Of a stretch of 64,000 bases of DNA, positions 18,348 to 27,973 are shown one piece after another; position 1 is the first letter of the stretch, and each line of letters starts with the position of its first letter. The notes under the pieces were generated by a model. The model was not told where the DNA came from. It ran no database searches and worked only from the letters and a program-made list of their open reading frames with translations. The position numbers and the translations under genes are program-made. This DNA comes from Ornithinimicrobium ciconiae (GTDB lineage Bacteria; Actinomycetota; Actinomycetes; Actinomycetales; Dermatophilaceae), in assembly GCF_007197575.1 (NCBI RefSeq), contig NZ_CP041616.1, positions 3,224,001-3,288,000 on the forward strand, given 5' to 3'.

Positions 18348-20000
18348 TCAGCGGGAGACGTTGATCTGCCGCGACCGGATGCCGGCCAGCCCGACCACGG
18401 CGAAGGCCACCGCGATGACCGTGATCACCAGGAAGGCCACTGGGGCAAAGGGCTCGAGGGGGATCTCCGCCAAGTGGGTGAACGGTGAGAGACCCACGAA
18501 CCAGGCGGGCAGGTTCAGCAGCTCGCCGAACAACTGCGCCACGAAGACCAGCGCGACCAGAGCCCAGCCCACCGGCGCCACGAGGCGGGGGGCCCAGCCA
18601 CACAGGGCGACACAGACGCCGAGCACGAGCAGGATCCCCGGGAGGTGACCCGCGTGCGAGGCCAGGATGGCACCCACGAGGGTCCCGTCGCCGGTGACTG
18701 CGGCGGCCGCGACGCCGGTGAGGAGCCCGGTGACCAGGGAGATGATGACCGCCCCGACCGCCACGGCCACGGCGTGCGTGGCCAGACTGACAGCCCGGCT
18801 CACCGGGGTGGCAAGCACCAGGTCGAGGCGGCCCCGCCCCTCCTCGGCCAGGTAGGTCTGCATCGCGAAGACCGTGTAGGCGGCGACCATCACGGCGACG
18901 AAGATCCCGAGGAAGGCGACGTAGCCGTCGACCAGGCCCTCGGTCCCGAACACCTCCCGCAAGACCGGTGGCATGTCCTCGCCGGCATCGACCAGCGCCT
19001 GGGTGAACGCCCCGTCCACGACGCCGAGCAGGACGATCCCCACGCCCCAGCCCAGGAACCCGCCACGTTGCAGCCGGGCGGCGAGTCCGAGCGGGGTGCC
19101 CAGGGACCGGGTGGCCTCGGCCGGACCCGGACGGGTGGCCATCAGGCTGGCGCCGAAGTCGCGCCGCCCCTGCAGCACGAAGGCCGCTGCCACCGCCACT
19201 GCCGTCAGTGCGAGGGACAGCAGGAGCGGCGCCCACCGGTCGTGCACGAAGGGCGCGGTCTGCGCTGGCCAGCCCAGCGGAGACACCCAGGACAGGGCGG
19301 TCCCGCCGACCGCCGCCATGTCGCCCAGTGCCCGCAGCACGAAACTGGCGCCCAGCACCGCGCCGGCCATCCCGGCGGCCGCTCGGGAGTACTCGCTGAG
19401 CTGCACGGTCACCGCGGCGACGCCGGCGAAGGCCAGCCCGGTCAGTCCGGTGCCCAGCCCGACCAGCACCGACCCGGTGGGGGCGATGCCGACGGCTATC
19501 GCCAGTCCGGCCACCACGACGGCGGCCAGGGCGTTGGCGATCAGGGCGGCGATCAGGGCGGCGGCCAGCTCGGCATACCGTCCGGTGACATTGGCCCGGA
19601 CCAGCTCGGAGCGACCGGTCTGCTCCTCCGCCCGGGTGTGTCGGGTGACCAGCATGATGCTCATCAGCGCCGCCAGGACGTAGAGGTAGGGCGCATAACC
19701 GGCCGCGAAGAAGCGGTCGTAGGTGGGCGCGTCCATCCCGAAGGCGGGGCTGGTGAACATCCGGCCCACCGGTTGGTTGAACAGCGGCACGATGGTGACC
19801 AGGTCGTCCTCGGTCGGCGCGATCTGGGGCAAGGCGCTGCCGATGTAGATCACGAACAGCCCGAGCCCACCCACCCAGGCCGGGAGCTTGATCCGGTCCC
19901 GTCGCAGGTGGAACCGGACCAGTGTGCCGGTCCCCGTCACAGGACCGATGGAGCGCGCGCCGCTCCGTCCCCGCGTGGGTGCGGCATCCAGCGCCGTCAT
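18348..20000 (-). CDS. ABC-2 type exporter permease (TetB-like, 12 segments)
   Basis: A 550-residue membrane protein made of two similar halves, each starting with a cytoplasmic amphipathic region ([32 protein letters not shown]) and holding about six membrane segments. An [17 protein letters not shown] motif in the first half and an [17 protein letters not shown] motif in the second are typical of this actinobacterial drug or peptide exporter permease. The start overlaps the stop of the ATPase gene by four bases. With that ATPase it forms a complete exporter, encoded behind its own TetR regulator. Confidence 0.88.
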   Translation of the reverse strand: MTALDAAPTRGRSGARSIGPVTGTGTLVRFHLRRDRIKLPAWVGGLGLFVIYIGSALPQIAPTEDDLVTIVPLFNQPVGRMFTSPAFGMDAPTYDRFFAAGYAPYLYVLAALMSIMLVTRHTRAEEQTGRSELVRANVTGRYAELAAALIAALIANALAAVVVAGLAIAVGIAPTGSVLVGLGTGLTGLAFAGVAAVTVQLSEYSRAAAGMAGAVLGASFVLRALGDMAAVGGTALSWVSPLGWPAQTAPFVHDRWAPLLLSLALTAVAVAAAFVLQGRRDFGASLMATRPGPAEATRSLGTPLGLAARLQRGGFLGWGVGIVLLGVVDGAFTQALVDAGEDMPPVLREVFGTEGLVDGYVAFLGIFVAVMVAAYTVFAMQTYLAEEGRGRLDLVLATPVSRAVSLATHAVAVAVGAVIISLVTGLLTGVAAAAVTGDGTLVGAILASHAGHLPGILLVLGVCVALCGWAPRLVAPVGWALVALVFVAQLFGELLNLPAWFVGLSPFTHLAEIPLEPFAPVAFLVITVIAVAFAVVGLAGIRSRQINVSR

Positions 20001-20926
20001 GACACACCGGCCTTCTCTGGCGACGCCGCCTCCAGCTCGTCGCCGTAGTGTCGCATGAGGAGCTGCTCGAGGGTGGGCGGATGCGCGACCAGGGCCCGGA
20101 CGCCCAGCGGTGCCATCGCCCGGACCAGCTCGCTGACGCGGTCGCCGTCGACCTGGAAGCTGACCTGACCGTCCTCGCGCACCGTCAGCTCGTGCACGCC
20201 GTCGAGGCGAGCCAGCGCGTCGGCGGGGTGGTCCGTGTCGACGACCACCGTCGTGCGGGTCATGTGCCGCAGGCCTGCCAGGGAGCCGGTCTCCACGATC
20301 TTGCCCTGGCGGATGATCGAGATCCGGTCGGCGAGCACCTCGACCTGCGCCAGGATGTGGCTGGACAGCAGCACGGTGCGCCCGGCGGCCTTGGCCTCGC
20401 GGATGGTCTGTTGGAAGACGACCTCCATGAGCGGGTCGAGACCCGCGGTGGGCTCATCGAGCAGCAGCAGGTCGACGTCAGAGGTCAGCGCGGAGATCAG
20501 TGCGACCTTCTGTCGGTTGCCCTTGGAGTAGGTGCGGGCCTTCTTGGTCGGGTCCAGGTCGAAGCGCTCACACAGCTCGTCGCGACGACCGCGGTCCGCA
20601 CTGCCCCGCAACCGGGCCAGCAGGTCGATCGCCTCGCCGCCGGTCAGGTTGGGCCACAGCTCGACGTCACCGGGCACGTAGGCCAGTCGGCGGTGCAGTC
20701 GCACCGCGTCCTCCCACGGGTCGCCGTCAAAGAGCCGGACCGATCCGCCGTCACCGCGCAGCAGGCCCAGCAGGACCCGTATGGCGGTCGACTTGCCCGC
20801 GCCGTTGGGCCCGAGGAAGCCGTGCACCTCGCCCTGCTCCACCTGCAGGTCCAGTCCGTCAAGCGCTCGCGTGCTGCCGAACGTCTTGACGAGGCCCTGG
20901 ATGGAGATCACCGATGTCTCGCTCAC
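19997..20926 (-). CDS. ABC exporter ATPase
   Basis: A 309-residue ABC ATPase: GPNGAGKST (Walker A), [11 protein letters not shown] (signature region; degenerate LSGGQ-type, as usual in this exporter family), [12 protein letters not shown] (Walker B) and SSHILAQVE with the switch His. The last 80 residues form the DrrA/CcmA-like C-terminal domain. It overlaps both the TetR gene before it and the permease after it, so the three are one coupled unit. The substrate is unknown; such pairs commonly export lipophilic drugs or antibiotics. Confidence 0.93.
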   Translation of the reverse strand: MSETSVISIQGLVKTFGSTRALDGLDLQVEQGEVHGFLGPNGAGKSTAIRVLLGLLRGDGGSVRLFDGDPWEDAVRLHRRLAYVPGDVELWPNLTGGEAIDLLARLRGSADRGRRDELCERFDLDPTKKARTYSKGNRQKVALISALTSDVDLLLLDEPTAGLDPLMEVVFQQTIREAKAAGRTVLLSSHILAQVEVLADRISIIRQGKIVETGSLAGLRHMTRTTVVVDTDHPADALARLDGVHELTVREDGQVSFQVDGDRVSELVRAMAPLGVRALVAHPPTLEQLLMRHYGDELEAASPEKAGVS

Positions 20927-21690
20927 GCTGACTCACCCTTCCCTCTCTGTGCTCGTGTGCTCGGGGTTTCACTGCCTGACTGCTGCTGCTCTGGGTGCTC
21001 ATGGTCTGGGGCGGACCCGTGAGCGATCGACTCGGGCACCTCGAACATCTCGGCCATCTGGTCGAAGGCCCCCTCCTGCATGAGCCCCTGCGTGAAGAGC
21101 TCCAGCAGGGGACGCAGATAGGGGCCAAGGCTCTCCGGTGGCGCGTCATCGGCCAGGAAGTCAACGCCGAGCAGGCGGCGGACGTGCTCGTGCATGGCCA
21201 GTGCACCCATCGACCAGATCACCAGCACGATGGTCCGTTCACGGGGTGTGGCACTGGGCTTGACGTAGCCGGCCTCCTCGGCGTGCCGCATGTAGTCCTG
21301 AGCGTCGGCCACGAACTCGTCCACAAGATCATGGGTGCGCTCGCCGCCCTCCGTCAGCGCCCGCGCCAGGTAGCGCAGCAGGGGCTGGCTCCGCTCGAGC
21401 TGCCGCAAGGTCTGGAACGGGTCCAGCTGCGGCCCGCCGGCCAACGTCGTCTCCTTGTTGGCCTTGGTCACCGTCGCCACGTGATGGTCGCACGCCCTGA
21501 GCAGTCCCTGCTTGGAGCCGAAGTGGTGCACCACCAGCGCCTGGGAGACCCCGGCCTGCTGCGCGATCGCACGCAGGCTGGTGCCGTGCTCGCCACCCCG
21601 GCCGAAGAGGTCGATGGCCGCCTCGATGATCCGCTCCGCACCGCTACGGCTGTCGCTTTCCGTCGGTTCGGACCGCTCGGATGAGTCCAC
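20923..21690 (-). CDS. TetR/AcrR-family repressor of the exporter operon
   Basis: A 255-residue regulator with an N-terminal HTH ([13 protein letters not shown], then [21 protein letters not shown], about residues 20-65) and a variable ligand domain after it. It is the first gene of a three-gene minus-strand operon with the ATPase and permease. Two palindromes lie 25-75 bases upstream of its start (21715-21763), so it probably represses its own operon until a ligand binds. The C-terminal tail is Gln/Ser-rich and looks disordered. Confidence 0.92.
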   Translation of the reverse strand: MDSSERSEPTESDSRSGAERIIEAAIDLFGRGGEHGTSLRAIAQQAGVSQALVVHHFGSKQGLLRACDHHVATVTKANKETTLAGGPQLDPFQTLRQLERSQPLLRYLARALTEGGERTHDLVDEFVADAQDYMRHAEEAGYVKPSATPRERTIVLVIWSMGALAMHEHVRRLLGVDFLADDAPPESLGPYLRPLLELFTQGLMQEGAFDQMAEMFEVPESIAHGSAPDHEHPEQQQSGSETPSTRAQRGKGESA

Positions 21691-21714
21691 GCCGCACCTC
21701 CTGCCAATGACTGA

Positions 21715-21763
21715 CTGACTGTTCAGTCAGGATGCCACGCTACGACTGACCATGCGGTCAGTC
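21715..21763. promoter_or_regulatory. Two TetR-type operator palindromes
   Basis: CTGACTG-TT-CAGTCAG (21715-21730, seven-base arms) and GACTGACC-ATGC-GGTCAGTC (21744-21763, eight-base arms) share the half-site GACTGA/TCAGTC. Their centres are 31 bp apart, just upstream of the TetR gene. Binding by that repressor is inferred. Confidence 0.65.
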
Positions 21764-21824
21764 AAGCTGCGGGAGGCCACTGCCACGCGGGCGAGCTCAG
21801 CGCTCGACCCTCGCTGCTGGAAGG

Positions 21825-22769
21825 TCAGCGCTCGACCCGCACGCCCTCGGCGGCAACGCCAGGCCGCAGCACCCGCCAGGTCCTCCCCCACGAGCGCACC
21901 TCGGTGACGACGGCGTCAGCCACCTCGGCGCGGGCGAGCACCAGCACAGCCGGACCCGCACCGGAGATCACCGCGGCGTGCCCGAGTGAGCGCAGCTCAT
22001 CGACCACACCCATCGACTCCGGATAGACACCACGTCGCTGCTCCTGGTGGAGCCGATCCTCGGTGGCGTCCAGCAGCAGCGAGGGGTCGGTCGTCATGGC
22101 GTGGGTCAGCAGCGCCGCCTTGGCGGCCTGCCCGATGGCGTCGGCGCGGGAGACCACCGGTGGCAGCACCCCCCGGGCGGTGCTCGTGGAGAGCCGGGTC
22201 GAGGCGGGCAGCAGCGCGAGCGGCTCGATGCCCTCGTGCACGCAGAGCTGCGCGGTGCGGACCGTGGTGGGTGAGGGCATCCACGAGACGGTCATCCCGC
22301 CATACACCGAGGCCGAGGAGTTGTCCGGGTGTCCCTCGGCGATGCCAGCGTGGGTGTTGACCAGCAACAGGTCATCCTCCGTGAGCAGCCCACCCCGGAC
22401 CAGCGCAAAGCCCAGCCCGAGCCCACCCACCAGCGCTGCCGCCGACGACCCCAGACCGGCCGACATGGGGATCGTGTTGCGGCACTCCAGCTCCAACCCC
22501 AGCCGCTGCTCGCCCAAGCCCTCAAGCCAGTCGACTCCGCAGACCTCCAGCGCCGTGCGCAGCGCCCGCGCGACCAGATGGGTCTCATCGGTGGGCAGCT
22601 CGTCGGCACCCTCCCCCTCCAGCCGGACGACCAGACCGGGAGTGGAGGTGACGCGCACGGCATACGCATCGCGCAGCTCCAGCCCCAGGCCGACGGCGTC
22701 GAAGCCTGGTCCGAGATTTGCTGAGCTCGCCGGGACGCTGACCGCGACCCGGTCTCCCGCCTCCAGCAT
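21825..22769 (-). CDS. thrB: Homoserine kinase
   Basis: A 314-residue GHMP kinase (EC 2.7.1.39) that phosphorylates L-homoserine with ATP. The N-terminal PASSANLGPGFDAVGLGLEL and the ATP-loop PMSAGLGSSAAALVGGL are the family signatures; ISGAGPAVLVLA is the C-terminal motif. The start ATG 22769 overlaps the thrC stop by four bases; an upstream in-frame extension lies wholly within thrC and is rejected. It works directly with threonine synthase encoded before it. The homoserine dehydrogenase gene, often upstream of thrC in actinomycetes, is not here. Confidence 0.95.
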   Translation of the reverse strand: MLEAGDRVAVSVPASSANLGPGFDAVGLGLELRDAYAVRVTSTPGLVVRLEGEGADELPTDETHLVARALRTALEVCGVDWLEGLGEQRLGLELECRNTIPMSAGLGSSAAALVGGLGLGFALVRGGLLTEDDLLLVNTHAGIAEGHPDNSSASVYGGMTVSWMPSPTTVRTAQLCVHEGIEPLALLPASTRLSTSTARGVLPPVVSRADAIGQAAKAALLTHAMTTDPSLLLDATEDRLHQEQRRGVYPESMGVVDELRSLGHAAVISGAGPAVLVLARAEVADAVVTEVRSWGRTWRVLRPGVAAEGVRVER

Positions 22770-23842
22770 CAGTCGTCGAGACCCAGCGCTCGGGCTGCGG
22801 TGACCGCGTCGACCGACACACGGGACGGCTCGATCTCGGAGCCGTCGAGCGTGCGCAGCGCCCACTGCGGGTCCTTCAGCCCGTGCCCGGTGACGGTGCA
22901 CACGACGGTCGAGTCGAGCGGGACCAGACCGGCCTGGGCCATCTTCAGCAGTCCCGCGACCGAGGCAGCCGAGGCCGGCTCGACAAAGACGCCCTCCCGC
23001 GCGGACAGCAGCCGGTGCGCGACCAGGATCTCCTCGTCACTGACCTTGTCGATGATGCCGCCGGACTCATCGCGGGCGGCCTCGGCCTGCTCCCAGCTGG
23101 CCGGGTTGCCGATCCGGATCGCCGTCGCGATGGTCTCCGGCTCGTCGATCGGGTGGCCCAGCACGATCGGGGCGGCACCGGCGGCCTGGAAGCCCCACAT
23201 CGTCGGGCGGTGGGAGGCCGAGCCGTCGGCGGCATACTCGCCATAGCCCTTCCAGTAGGCGGTGATGTTGCCGGCATTGCCCACCGGGAGGCAGTGGATG
23301 TCGGGGGCGTCGCCGAGTGCGTCCACCACCTCGAAGGCGGCCGTCTTCTGCCCCTCGATGCGCGCCGGGTTGACCGAGTTGACCAGCTCGACCGGATAGG
23401 CCTCGGCCAGCTTGCGCGCCAGGGTCAGGCAGTCGTCGAAGTTGCCGTCCACCTGCAGCAGCGTCGCACCGTGCGCGATCGCCTGCGAGAGCTTGCCCAT
23501 CGCGATCTTGCCGTCGGGGACCAGCACGCCGCACGTCATACCGGCCTTGGCGGCGTAGGCCGCCGCCGACGCGCTCGTGTTGCCGGTGCTCGCGCAGATC
23601 ACAGCCTTGGCGCCGCGCCCGGCCGCCTCGGAGATCGCGGCCGTCATCCCGCGGTCCTTGAACGAGCCGGTGGGATTGAGCCCCTCATACTTCAGGTGCA
23701 CCTGCGCGCCCACCCGCTCCGAGAGGTGCTCGGCCGGGATCAGGGGCGTCCCGCCCTCGCGCAGCGTGACGACGGTGCCCGTGATCGACGCGGGCAGTCG
23801 GTCGGCATACTCGGCGATGACGCCGCGCCACTGGTGTGCCAT
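22769..23842 (-). CDS. thrC: Threonine synthase
   Basis: A 357-residue PLP enzyme (EC 4.2.3.1) that converts O-phosphohomoserine to threonine. The PLP lysine is Lys62 in the segment [30 protein letters not shown] is the phosphate-binding region and [12 protein letters not shown] the C-terminal motif. It is of normal length for the short actinobacterial type. A GAAAGG site precedes ATG 23842. It overlaps thrB. Upstream, 23843-24114 (272 bases) carries no gene I can support. Confidence 0.96.
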   Translation of the reverse strand: MAHQWRGVIAEYADRLPASITGTVVTLREGGTPLIPAEHLSERVGAQVHLKYEGLNPTGSFKDRGMTAAISEAAGRGAKAVICASTGNTSASAAAYAAKAGMTCGVLVPDGKIAMGKLSQAIAHGATLLQVDGNFDDCLTLARKLAEAYPVELVNSVNPARIEGQKTAAFEVVDALGDAPDIHCLPVGNAGNITAYWKGYGEYAADGSASHRPTMWGFQAAGAAPIVLGHPIDEPETIATAIRIGNPASWEQAEAARDESGGIIDKVSDEEILVAHRLLSAREGVFVEPASAASVAGLLKMAQAGLVPLDSTVVCTVTGHGLKDPQWALRTLDGSEIEPSRVSVDAVTAARALGLDD

Positions 23843-24114
23843 GGAGGACCTTTCGGGGATATGCCGTCAGCCGGGTTGGCAGAGTCTCGCCGAGGATACC
23901 GGGGGCTGGCGAGGCGCCGGCGACGAAGGTCATGGAGAAGGTGTCGTATGCCGCCTGCTCCCGCAGGAACATTTCTGCCGGATGGGAATGGCTCGCCGAC
24001 AGGCGACAGGCGGCAGGCCCCTGACGAGACGGCACCATGATGCGCACCGGCATGGGCGTCATCGAGGTCACGGCAGTGGACCCGCTCGAGCAGGTCACCG
24101 ACTGGACTCCCGAT

Positions 24115-25287
24115 CTAGGTGCGCGGTCTGACCGTGTGCGGGTAGGCCGCTTCGCGGCCCTGGAACGCGAGGATGTCGGGGTTGCGGATCACGCCGTCCT
24201 GGATCTCGATGGCCCGGTCGATCGTCGTCTCGGCTGCCCACCCCTGCGGCCCAGACAGCACGGTGCGCAGGTGCGGCAGCAGCGCCTCGCTGTTGACCCA
24301 CGTTGCCGACTGCCAGAGATAGGACGGTGTGTGGTCGACGGCGTAGTAGGTGATGTTGTCGCCCACGACGAACGTCGGGTCCTCGAACGAGGTCGGCCGG
24401 GCCCAGCTGAACCCCATGCCCTCATCGCACGAGACGTCGACGATAAGGCTGCCCGGCCGGAACGCGCCGAGGTCCTGCTCGTGCAGGAACGTCCACGGCG
24501 CGGCCGTGTCCTGCAGGACACAGTTGACGACGATGTCGTTGTCGGCCAGATAGGTCGACAGCGGGATCCGGCCCTCGTTCGTCACGACCCGCGTCTGCGT
24601 CGGGTCGTCGTCATCGTGGTCGAGGTGCACGATCTGCACCGAGTGGATTGGTGACGCGACGGCGGCGACCTTGCGGGCCGTGAGCACCCGGACGTCGTCG
24701 ATCCCCTGCGCGCTCAGGGCTGTCACCGCACCACGGGCCGTCGCACCAAACCCGATCACGACCGCACGCAACTTGCGACCGTAGGTGCCCGTCGTGCCCG
24801 CCAGGGCGAGAGCATGCAGCACCGAGCTATAACCGGCCAGCTCGTTGTTGAGGTGGAACACGTGGAGCAGGAAACTGCCGTCGCGAGCCCAGTGGTTCAT
24901 CGCCTCGAACGCGATGAGCGTCAACCGACGGTCGATCGCCTCCTGGGTCAGCACCTGGTCCTGGACACAGTGCGGCCACCCCCAGACGATCTGCCCGTCG
25001 CGCAGCTCCGCGAGGTCCTCGGCCTGCACCTTGGGCAACAGGATCACGTCGCACTCGGCGATGAGCTCGGCGCGGGTGCGGACCCCGCCGAGAGCGCCGG
25101 CCAGCGTCTCGTCCGAGACACCGAACGGCAGGCCGTAGCCCTCCTCGACAAAGATCTGGGCCGCCAGCTCCGCGGGGATCTGGTGGACGTGCTCGGGGTG
25201 GATCGGGAGACGGTGCTCGTTCTCCTTGCGGGAGTGAGCCATCACTCCGAGGGTGAGCAGCGGGCTGGGCTCAGCGCTTTTTGCCAT
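24115..25287 (-). CDS. Alanine dehydrogenase/PNT-family protein, N5-(carboxyethyl)ornithine synthase-like
   Basis: A 390-residue protein. The N-terminal domain (LGVMAHSRKENEHRLPIHPEHV, ELAAQIFVEEGYG) is the alanine dehydrogenase N-domain with its conserved basic substrate residues. A Rossmann stretch (VVIGFGATARGAV, about 170) binds the dinucleotide. SLIVDVSCDEGMGF and the WVNSEALLPHL end resemble N5-(carboxyethyl)ornithine synthase more than true alanine dehydrogenase. That enzyme condenses pyruvate with ornithine reductively. The real amino-acid partner cannot be read here. The start overlaps a 44-residue basic protein gene by 17 bases. Confidence 0.75.
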   Translation of the reverse strand: MAKSAEPSPLLTLGVMAHSRKENEHRLPIHPEHVHQIPAELAAQIFVEEGYGLPFGVSDETLAGALGGVRTRAELIAECDVILLPKVQAEDLAELRDGQIVWGWPHCVQDQVLTQEAIDRRLTLIAFEAMNHWARDGSFLLHVFHLNNELAGYSSVLHALALAGTTGTYGRKLRAVVIGFGATARGAVTALSAQGIDDVRVLTARKVAAVASPIHSVQIVHLDHDDDDPTQTRVVTNEGRIPLSTYLADNDIVVNCVLQDTAAPWTFLHEQDLGAFRPGSLIVDVSCDEGMGFSWARPTSFEDPTFVVGDNITYYAVDHTPSYLWQSATWVNSEALLPHLRTVLSGPQGWAAETTIDRAIEIQDGVIRNPDILAFQGREAAYPHTVRPRT

Positions 25288-25405
25288 GCAGCGCAGTCTC
25301 GATCCCGGTCGACTCGGTTTCCTTGGCCCTCTTCTCGGCCCGCTTTTCCTTGATGGAATTGCCGGACTTCTTGGACAGCGAGTTGCGTGGTGACTTGTCG
25401 GACAT
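25271..25405 (-). CDS. Small basic conserved protein, 44 aa
   Basis: ATG 25405 is preceded by AAAGGGG at good spacing and opens a 44-residue frame: MSDKSPRNSLSKKSGNSIK then an EKRAEKRAKE segment and a C-terminal GKKR. It is strongly basic and looks disordered. I recall very similar short proteins in other actinomycetes, so it is probably a real conserved gene. It overlaps the dehydrogenase-like gene by 17 bases and is probably cotranscribed and coupled with it. Function unknown; a nucleic-acid or ribosome-associated role is only a guess from charge. Confidence 0.75.
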   Translation of the reverse strand: MSDKSPRNSLSKKSGNSIKEKRAEKRAKETESTGIETALHGKKR

Positions 25406-25656
25406 GTGAAGCCCCTTTATTGGGAGACCCGAAGGGTCCCGCTACCTTGACCATACGCCCTGCCTGGCAGACGAGGGTCCACGCGTGCTCTCCTGCGGGG
25501 GGTCAGTCAAGGGCGCTCACCCGTGCGATGTGCGGTGTTGGGCAGGCGCTATCAGTGCCGCCGACACCTCCCAGCGGTGGACTAGCATGCCTTCACCAAG
25601 TCAAGGTTTCCCCTGCTCACGGCAAACCTGACCCCTTGATCGAAAGAGGTGTCCCG

Positions 25657-26796
25657 ATGCGCGCTTCGCTCCTCGCAGTCGCCGCCACTTCCGTCCTCGT
25701 GCTCTCGGCCTGTGGGTCGCAGGCCCCGGAGGTGGTGACTCCCGACGCCCGGGCCGAGGCAGCCACCGACGGGGAGACATCGGATTCCACGGCGACGGTC
25801 GAGGTGGAGGAGGTCTCTGACGAGGAGACGACCGGTGCCGAGGCTGAGGGCGACGCCCCAGAAGACGAGCCGGAGGACGAGGAGGCTCCAGAGGAGGTCT
25901 CGGGTGAGCTGGGCCTGGGGGACACTGCGCAGGTCGGTGACTACAAGGTCGCCGTGACGGAGGTGCTGCTCGATGCCAACGATGTTGTGCAGCAGGCCAA
26001 CGAGTTCAACGACGACCCGGAGGGGCAGTACGTGCTGGTCTCCATGGAGGTCACCTACACCGGTGACGATGAGGGCAATCCTTGGCTCGACCTGAACGTC
26101 GAGCTCGCCGGCTCAGACGCCCGGATCTATGACTCGAGCAGCTGCTGGGCCGTCACCCCCAACTCCCTGATGGATGTCCCCACGCTCACCACCGGCGGCA
26201 CGGCCGACTTCGACGTCTGCTTCGACGTGCCGGTGGAGGCACTCGAGGACCCCCGGGTCCGGGTCGAGGAGTCCTTCTCGTTCTCCGACACCCGGGTGAT
26301 CTGGGACCCGTCCCGGGAGGGCACGCAGACGGAGGACCCTGAGGACGACACACCGCCCCCGGCCGCGGGAGGCGCTGATGCCCTTCCCCTCGGCACGGAG
26401 GCAGAGGTCGGTGACTACACGGTCGCGGTGAGCGACGTGCTGCTCGACGCCAACGATGTGGTGCAGCAGGCCAATGAGTTCAACGACGACCCGGAGGGGC
26501 AGTACGTGCTGGTCTCCATGGAGGTCACCTACACCGGTGACGACGAGGGTGACCCCTGGCTCGACCTGAACGTCGAGCTCGCCGGCTCAGACGCCCGGAT
26601 CTATGACTCGAGCAGCTGCTGGGGCGTCACCCCCAACTCCGTGATGGATGTCCCCACGCTCACCACCGGCGGCACGGCCGACTTCGACGTCTGCTTCGAT
26701 GTGCCGGTGGAGGCACTCGATGCTCCCCGGATCCGCGTGGATGACTTCCTCTCCTTCAACAGCGACAGTCGCACCGTCTGGGAGTCGCAGAAGTAG
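25657..26796 (+). CDS. Lipoprotein with two tandem DUF4352-like domains
   Basis: A 379-residue secreted protein. The lipobox LSAC follows a short signal (MRASLLAVAATSVLVLSAC). An acidic Glu/Asp/Thr linker spans about residues 25-85. Two nearly identical immunoglobulin-like domains follow, each with VQQANEFNDDPEGQYVLVSM and a Cys pair (SSSCW, DFDVCF) likely to form a disulphide. The pattern fits DUF4352-type extracellular domains. Start ATG 25657 follows gaaagaggtg. The acidic content is striking. Role unknown. The upstream 251-base gap holds only a possible TAGCAT box at 25583-25588. Confidence 0.8.
   Translation: MRASLLAVAATSVLVLSACGSQAPEVVTPDARAEAATDGETSDSTATVEVEEVSDEETTGAEAEGDAPEDEPEDEEAPEEVSGELGLGDTAQVGDYKVAVTEVLLDANDVVQQANEFNDDPEGQYVLVSMEVTYTGDDEGNPWLDLNVELAGSDARIYDSSSCWAVTPNSLMDVPTLTTGGTADFDVCFDVPVEALEDPRVRVEESFSFSDTRVIWDPSREGTQTEDPEDDTPPPAAGGADALPLGTEAEVGDYTVAVSDVLLDANDVVQQANEFNDDPEGQYVLVSMEVTYTGDDEGDPWLDLNVELAGSDARIYDSSSCWGVTPNSVMDVPTLTTGGTADFDVCFDVPVEALDAPRIRVDDFLSFNSDSRTVWESQK
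25927..26787 (+). repeat. Direct in-frame duplication inside the lipoprotein gene
   Basis: Bases about 25927-26313 and 26401-26787 are near-identical copies with a constant offset of 474 bases (158 codons). Whole protein segments are shared without change, such as SDARIYDSSSCW and TTGGTADFDVCFDVPVEAL. The DNA also matches over long runs, so the duplication is recent or kept similar by recombination. Confidence 0.9.
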
Positions 26797-26866
26797 TCCA
26801 CGCCCCAGGGAGCCGAGTGGCGCCCACCGGCGTCTGACCGCCATATCCTGTGCACGGGAGGCAGAC

Positions 26867-27940
26867 ATGGGGACACGAACGAGCACCTGGTGGGCACGGG
26901 CGGCAGCAGCGGGGGTGGCGGCTGCCGCGATCACGCTGTCGGCGCCGTCGGCGATGGCCTGCGCGTGCGGGGGCATGGTCTCCCCCGACGGCGGGAACGG
27001 AACGTCGGTCGACCGCGAGGTTGTGGTGCTGCACCACGACGGTGACCGGCAGACCATCCACCTGCAGCTCGGCGCACGGGGGAACGCCACCGAGGCTGGA
27101 CTGCTGCTGCCGACGCCGAACCCGGCCGAGGTCGAGCTGGGCGAGGAGGAGATGTTCGACGACCTCGCCGAGATCAGCCAGCCCCGCGTCGAGGAGCGCC
27201 GCCACCTCATCGGGGACGACCTCGACAGTGCGGCCGGCGGTGCCGAGCCCCCGGGCAGCGTCGAGGGCAGCCGGGTGCAGGTCCTCAGCGTCACCGACCT
27301 GGGCCCGCTGGAGGCCACCGTCCTCACGGCTGATGACCCCGGGGCCCTCACCGACTGGCTCGACGAGCACGGTTATGTCATGAAGGACGCCCTCGCCGAG
27401 GTGATCGAGCCCTACATCGACGAGCGCTGGGCTTTCGTTGCCGTGAAACTGACTCTGGAGGGCAAGACCCTCAACGGCGACCTGCCGCCGCTGACCGTGA
27501 GCTTCGACAGCGACGAGTTCGTCTATCCGATGCGGATGTCGTCGGCCGCCGCGTGGCCACAGGACACCAGGACCTACGTCGTGGCCGAGCACAAGGTGGA
27601 GCGGACCGACGACACGGCCGCGAACGGCACCTCGGCCCGGCTCATCTTCGCCGGCGAGCCCGACCCAACCCACGTCGACTCCCCCGCCCTGCAGGCGCTG
27701 CTGGAGCGGGCGCCCTACGTCACCGCCATCGACCAGTACTTCGGCAACCCCGAGGCCAGCATCGTCTCCGACTTCCGCTTCGCCTCGGCCGCCGACAACG
27801 AGCCTTTCCAGCGGGTCACCTACGTCGACACCTACCTGATGTCCCCGCAGCAGGCCACGCTCGGCGGCGGCGGGCTGGTCGTCCTGCTCGGCGGGCTCGT
27901 GGTGCTGATCGTCCTCCGCCGCCGGTCCGCGACCAACTGA
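26867..27940 (+). CDS. Secreted membrane-anchored DUF2330 protein
   Basis: A 357-residue protein. A signal peptide ends near SAMA, followed at once by CACGGMVSPDG, the Cys-rich start typical of DUF2330 proteins. The body is the DUF2330 domain (EVVVLHHDGDRQTIHLQL, then ATEAGLLLPTPNPAEV). A single C-terminal membrane helix (GGLVVLLGGLVVLIVL) and an RRRSATN tail anchor it with the domain outside. Start ATG 26867 follows GGGAGG. It is transcribed after the acidic lipoprotein with a 70-base gap. The domain's biochemical role is unknown. Confidence 0.85.
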   Translation: MGTRTSTWWARAAAAGVAAAAITLSAPSAMACACGGMVSPDGGNGTSVDREVVVLHHDGDRQTIHLQLGARGNATEAGLLLPTPNPAEVELGEEEMFDDLAEISQPRVEERRHLIGDDLDSAAGGAEPPGSVEGSRVQVLSVTDLGPLEATVLTADDPGALTDWLDEHGYVMKDALAEVIEPYIDERWAFVAVKLTLEGKTLNGDLPPLTVSFDSDEFVYPMRMSSAAAWPQDTRTYVVAEHKVERTDDTAANGTSARLIFAGEPDPTHVDSPALQALLERAPYVTAIDQYFGNPEASIVSDFRFASAADNEPFQRVTYVDTYLMSPQQATLGGGGLVVLLGGLVVLIVLRRRSATN

Positions 27941-27973
27941 AGACCCGCGCCGATGCCATCGGAGCCACCGCCC

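Noticed and set aside
17440..20007. 855-codon minus-strand frame
   Set aside because: Runs across the end of the SNF2 gene and in another frame of the permease; Arg/Gly-rich nonsense typical of high-GC shadow frames.
21797..21843. Direct repeat tcagcgctcgaccc flanking the thrB stop, considered as an attachment or insertion scar
   Set aside because: Only 14 bases, and no integrase, tRNA or insertion sequence nearby.
23843..24114. Possible leader or riboswitch before thrC
   Set aside because: No threonine/isoleucine codon run, no terminator-antiterminator stems and no known riboswitch core seen.
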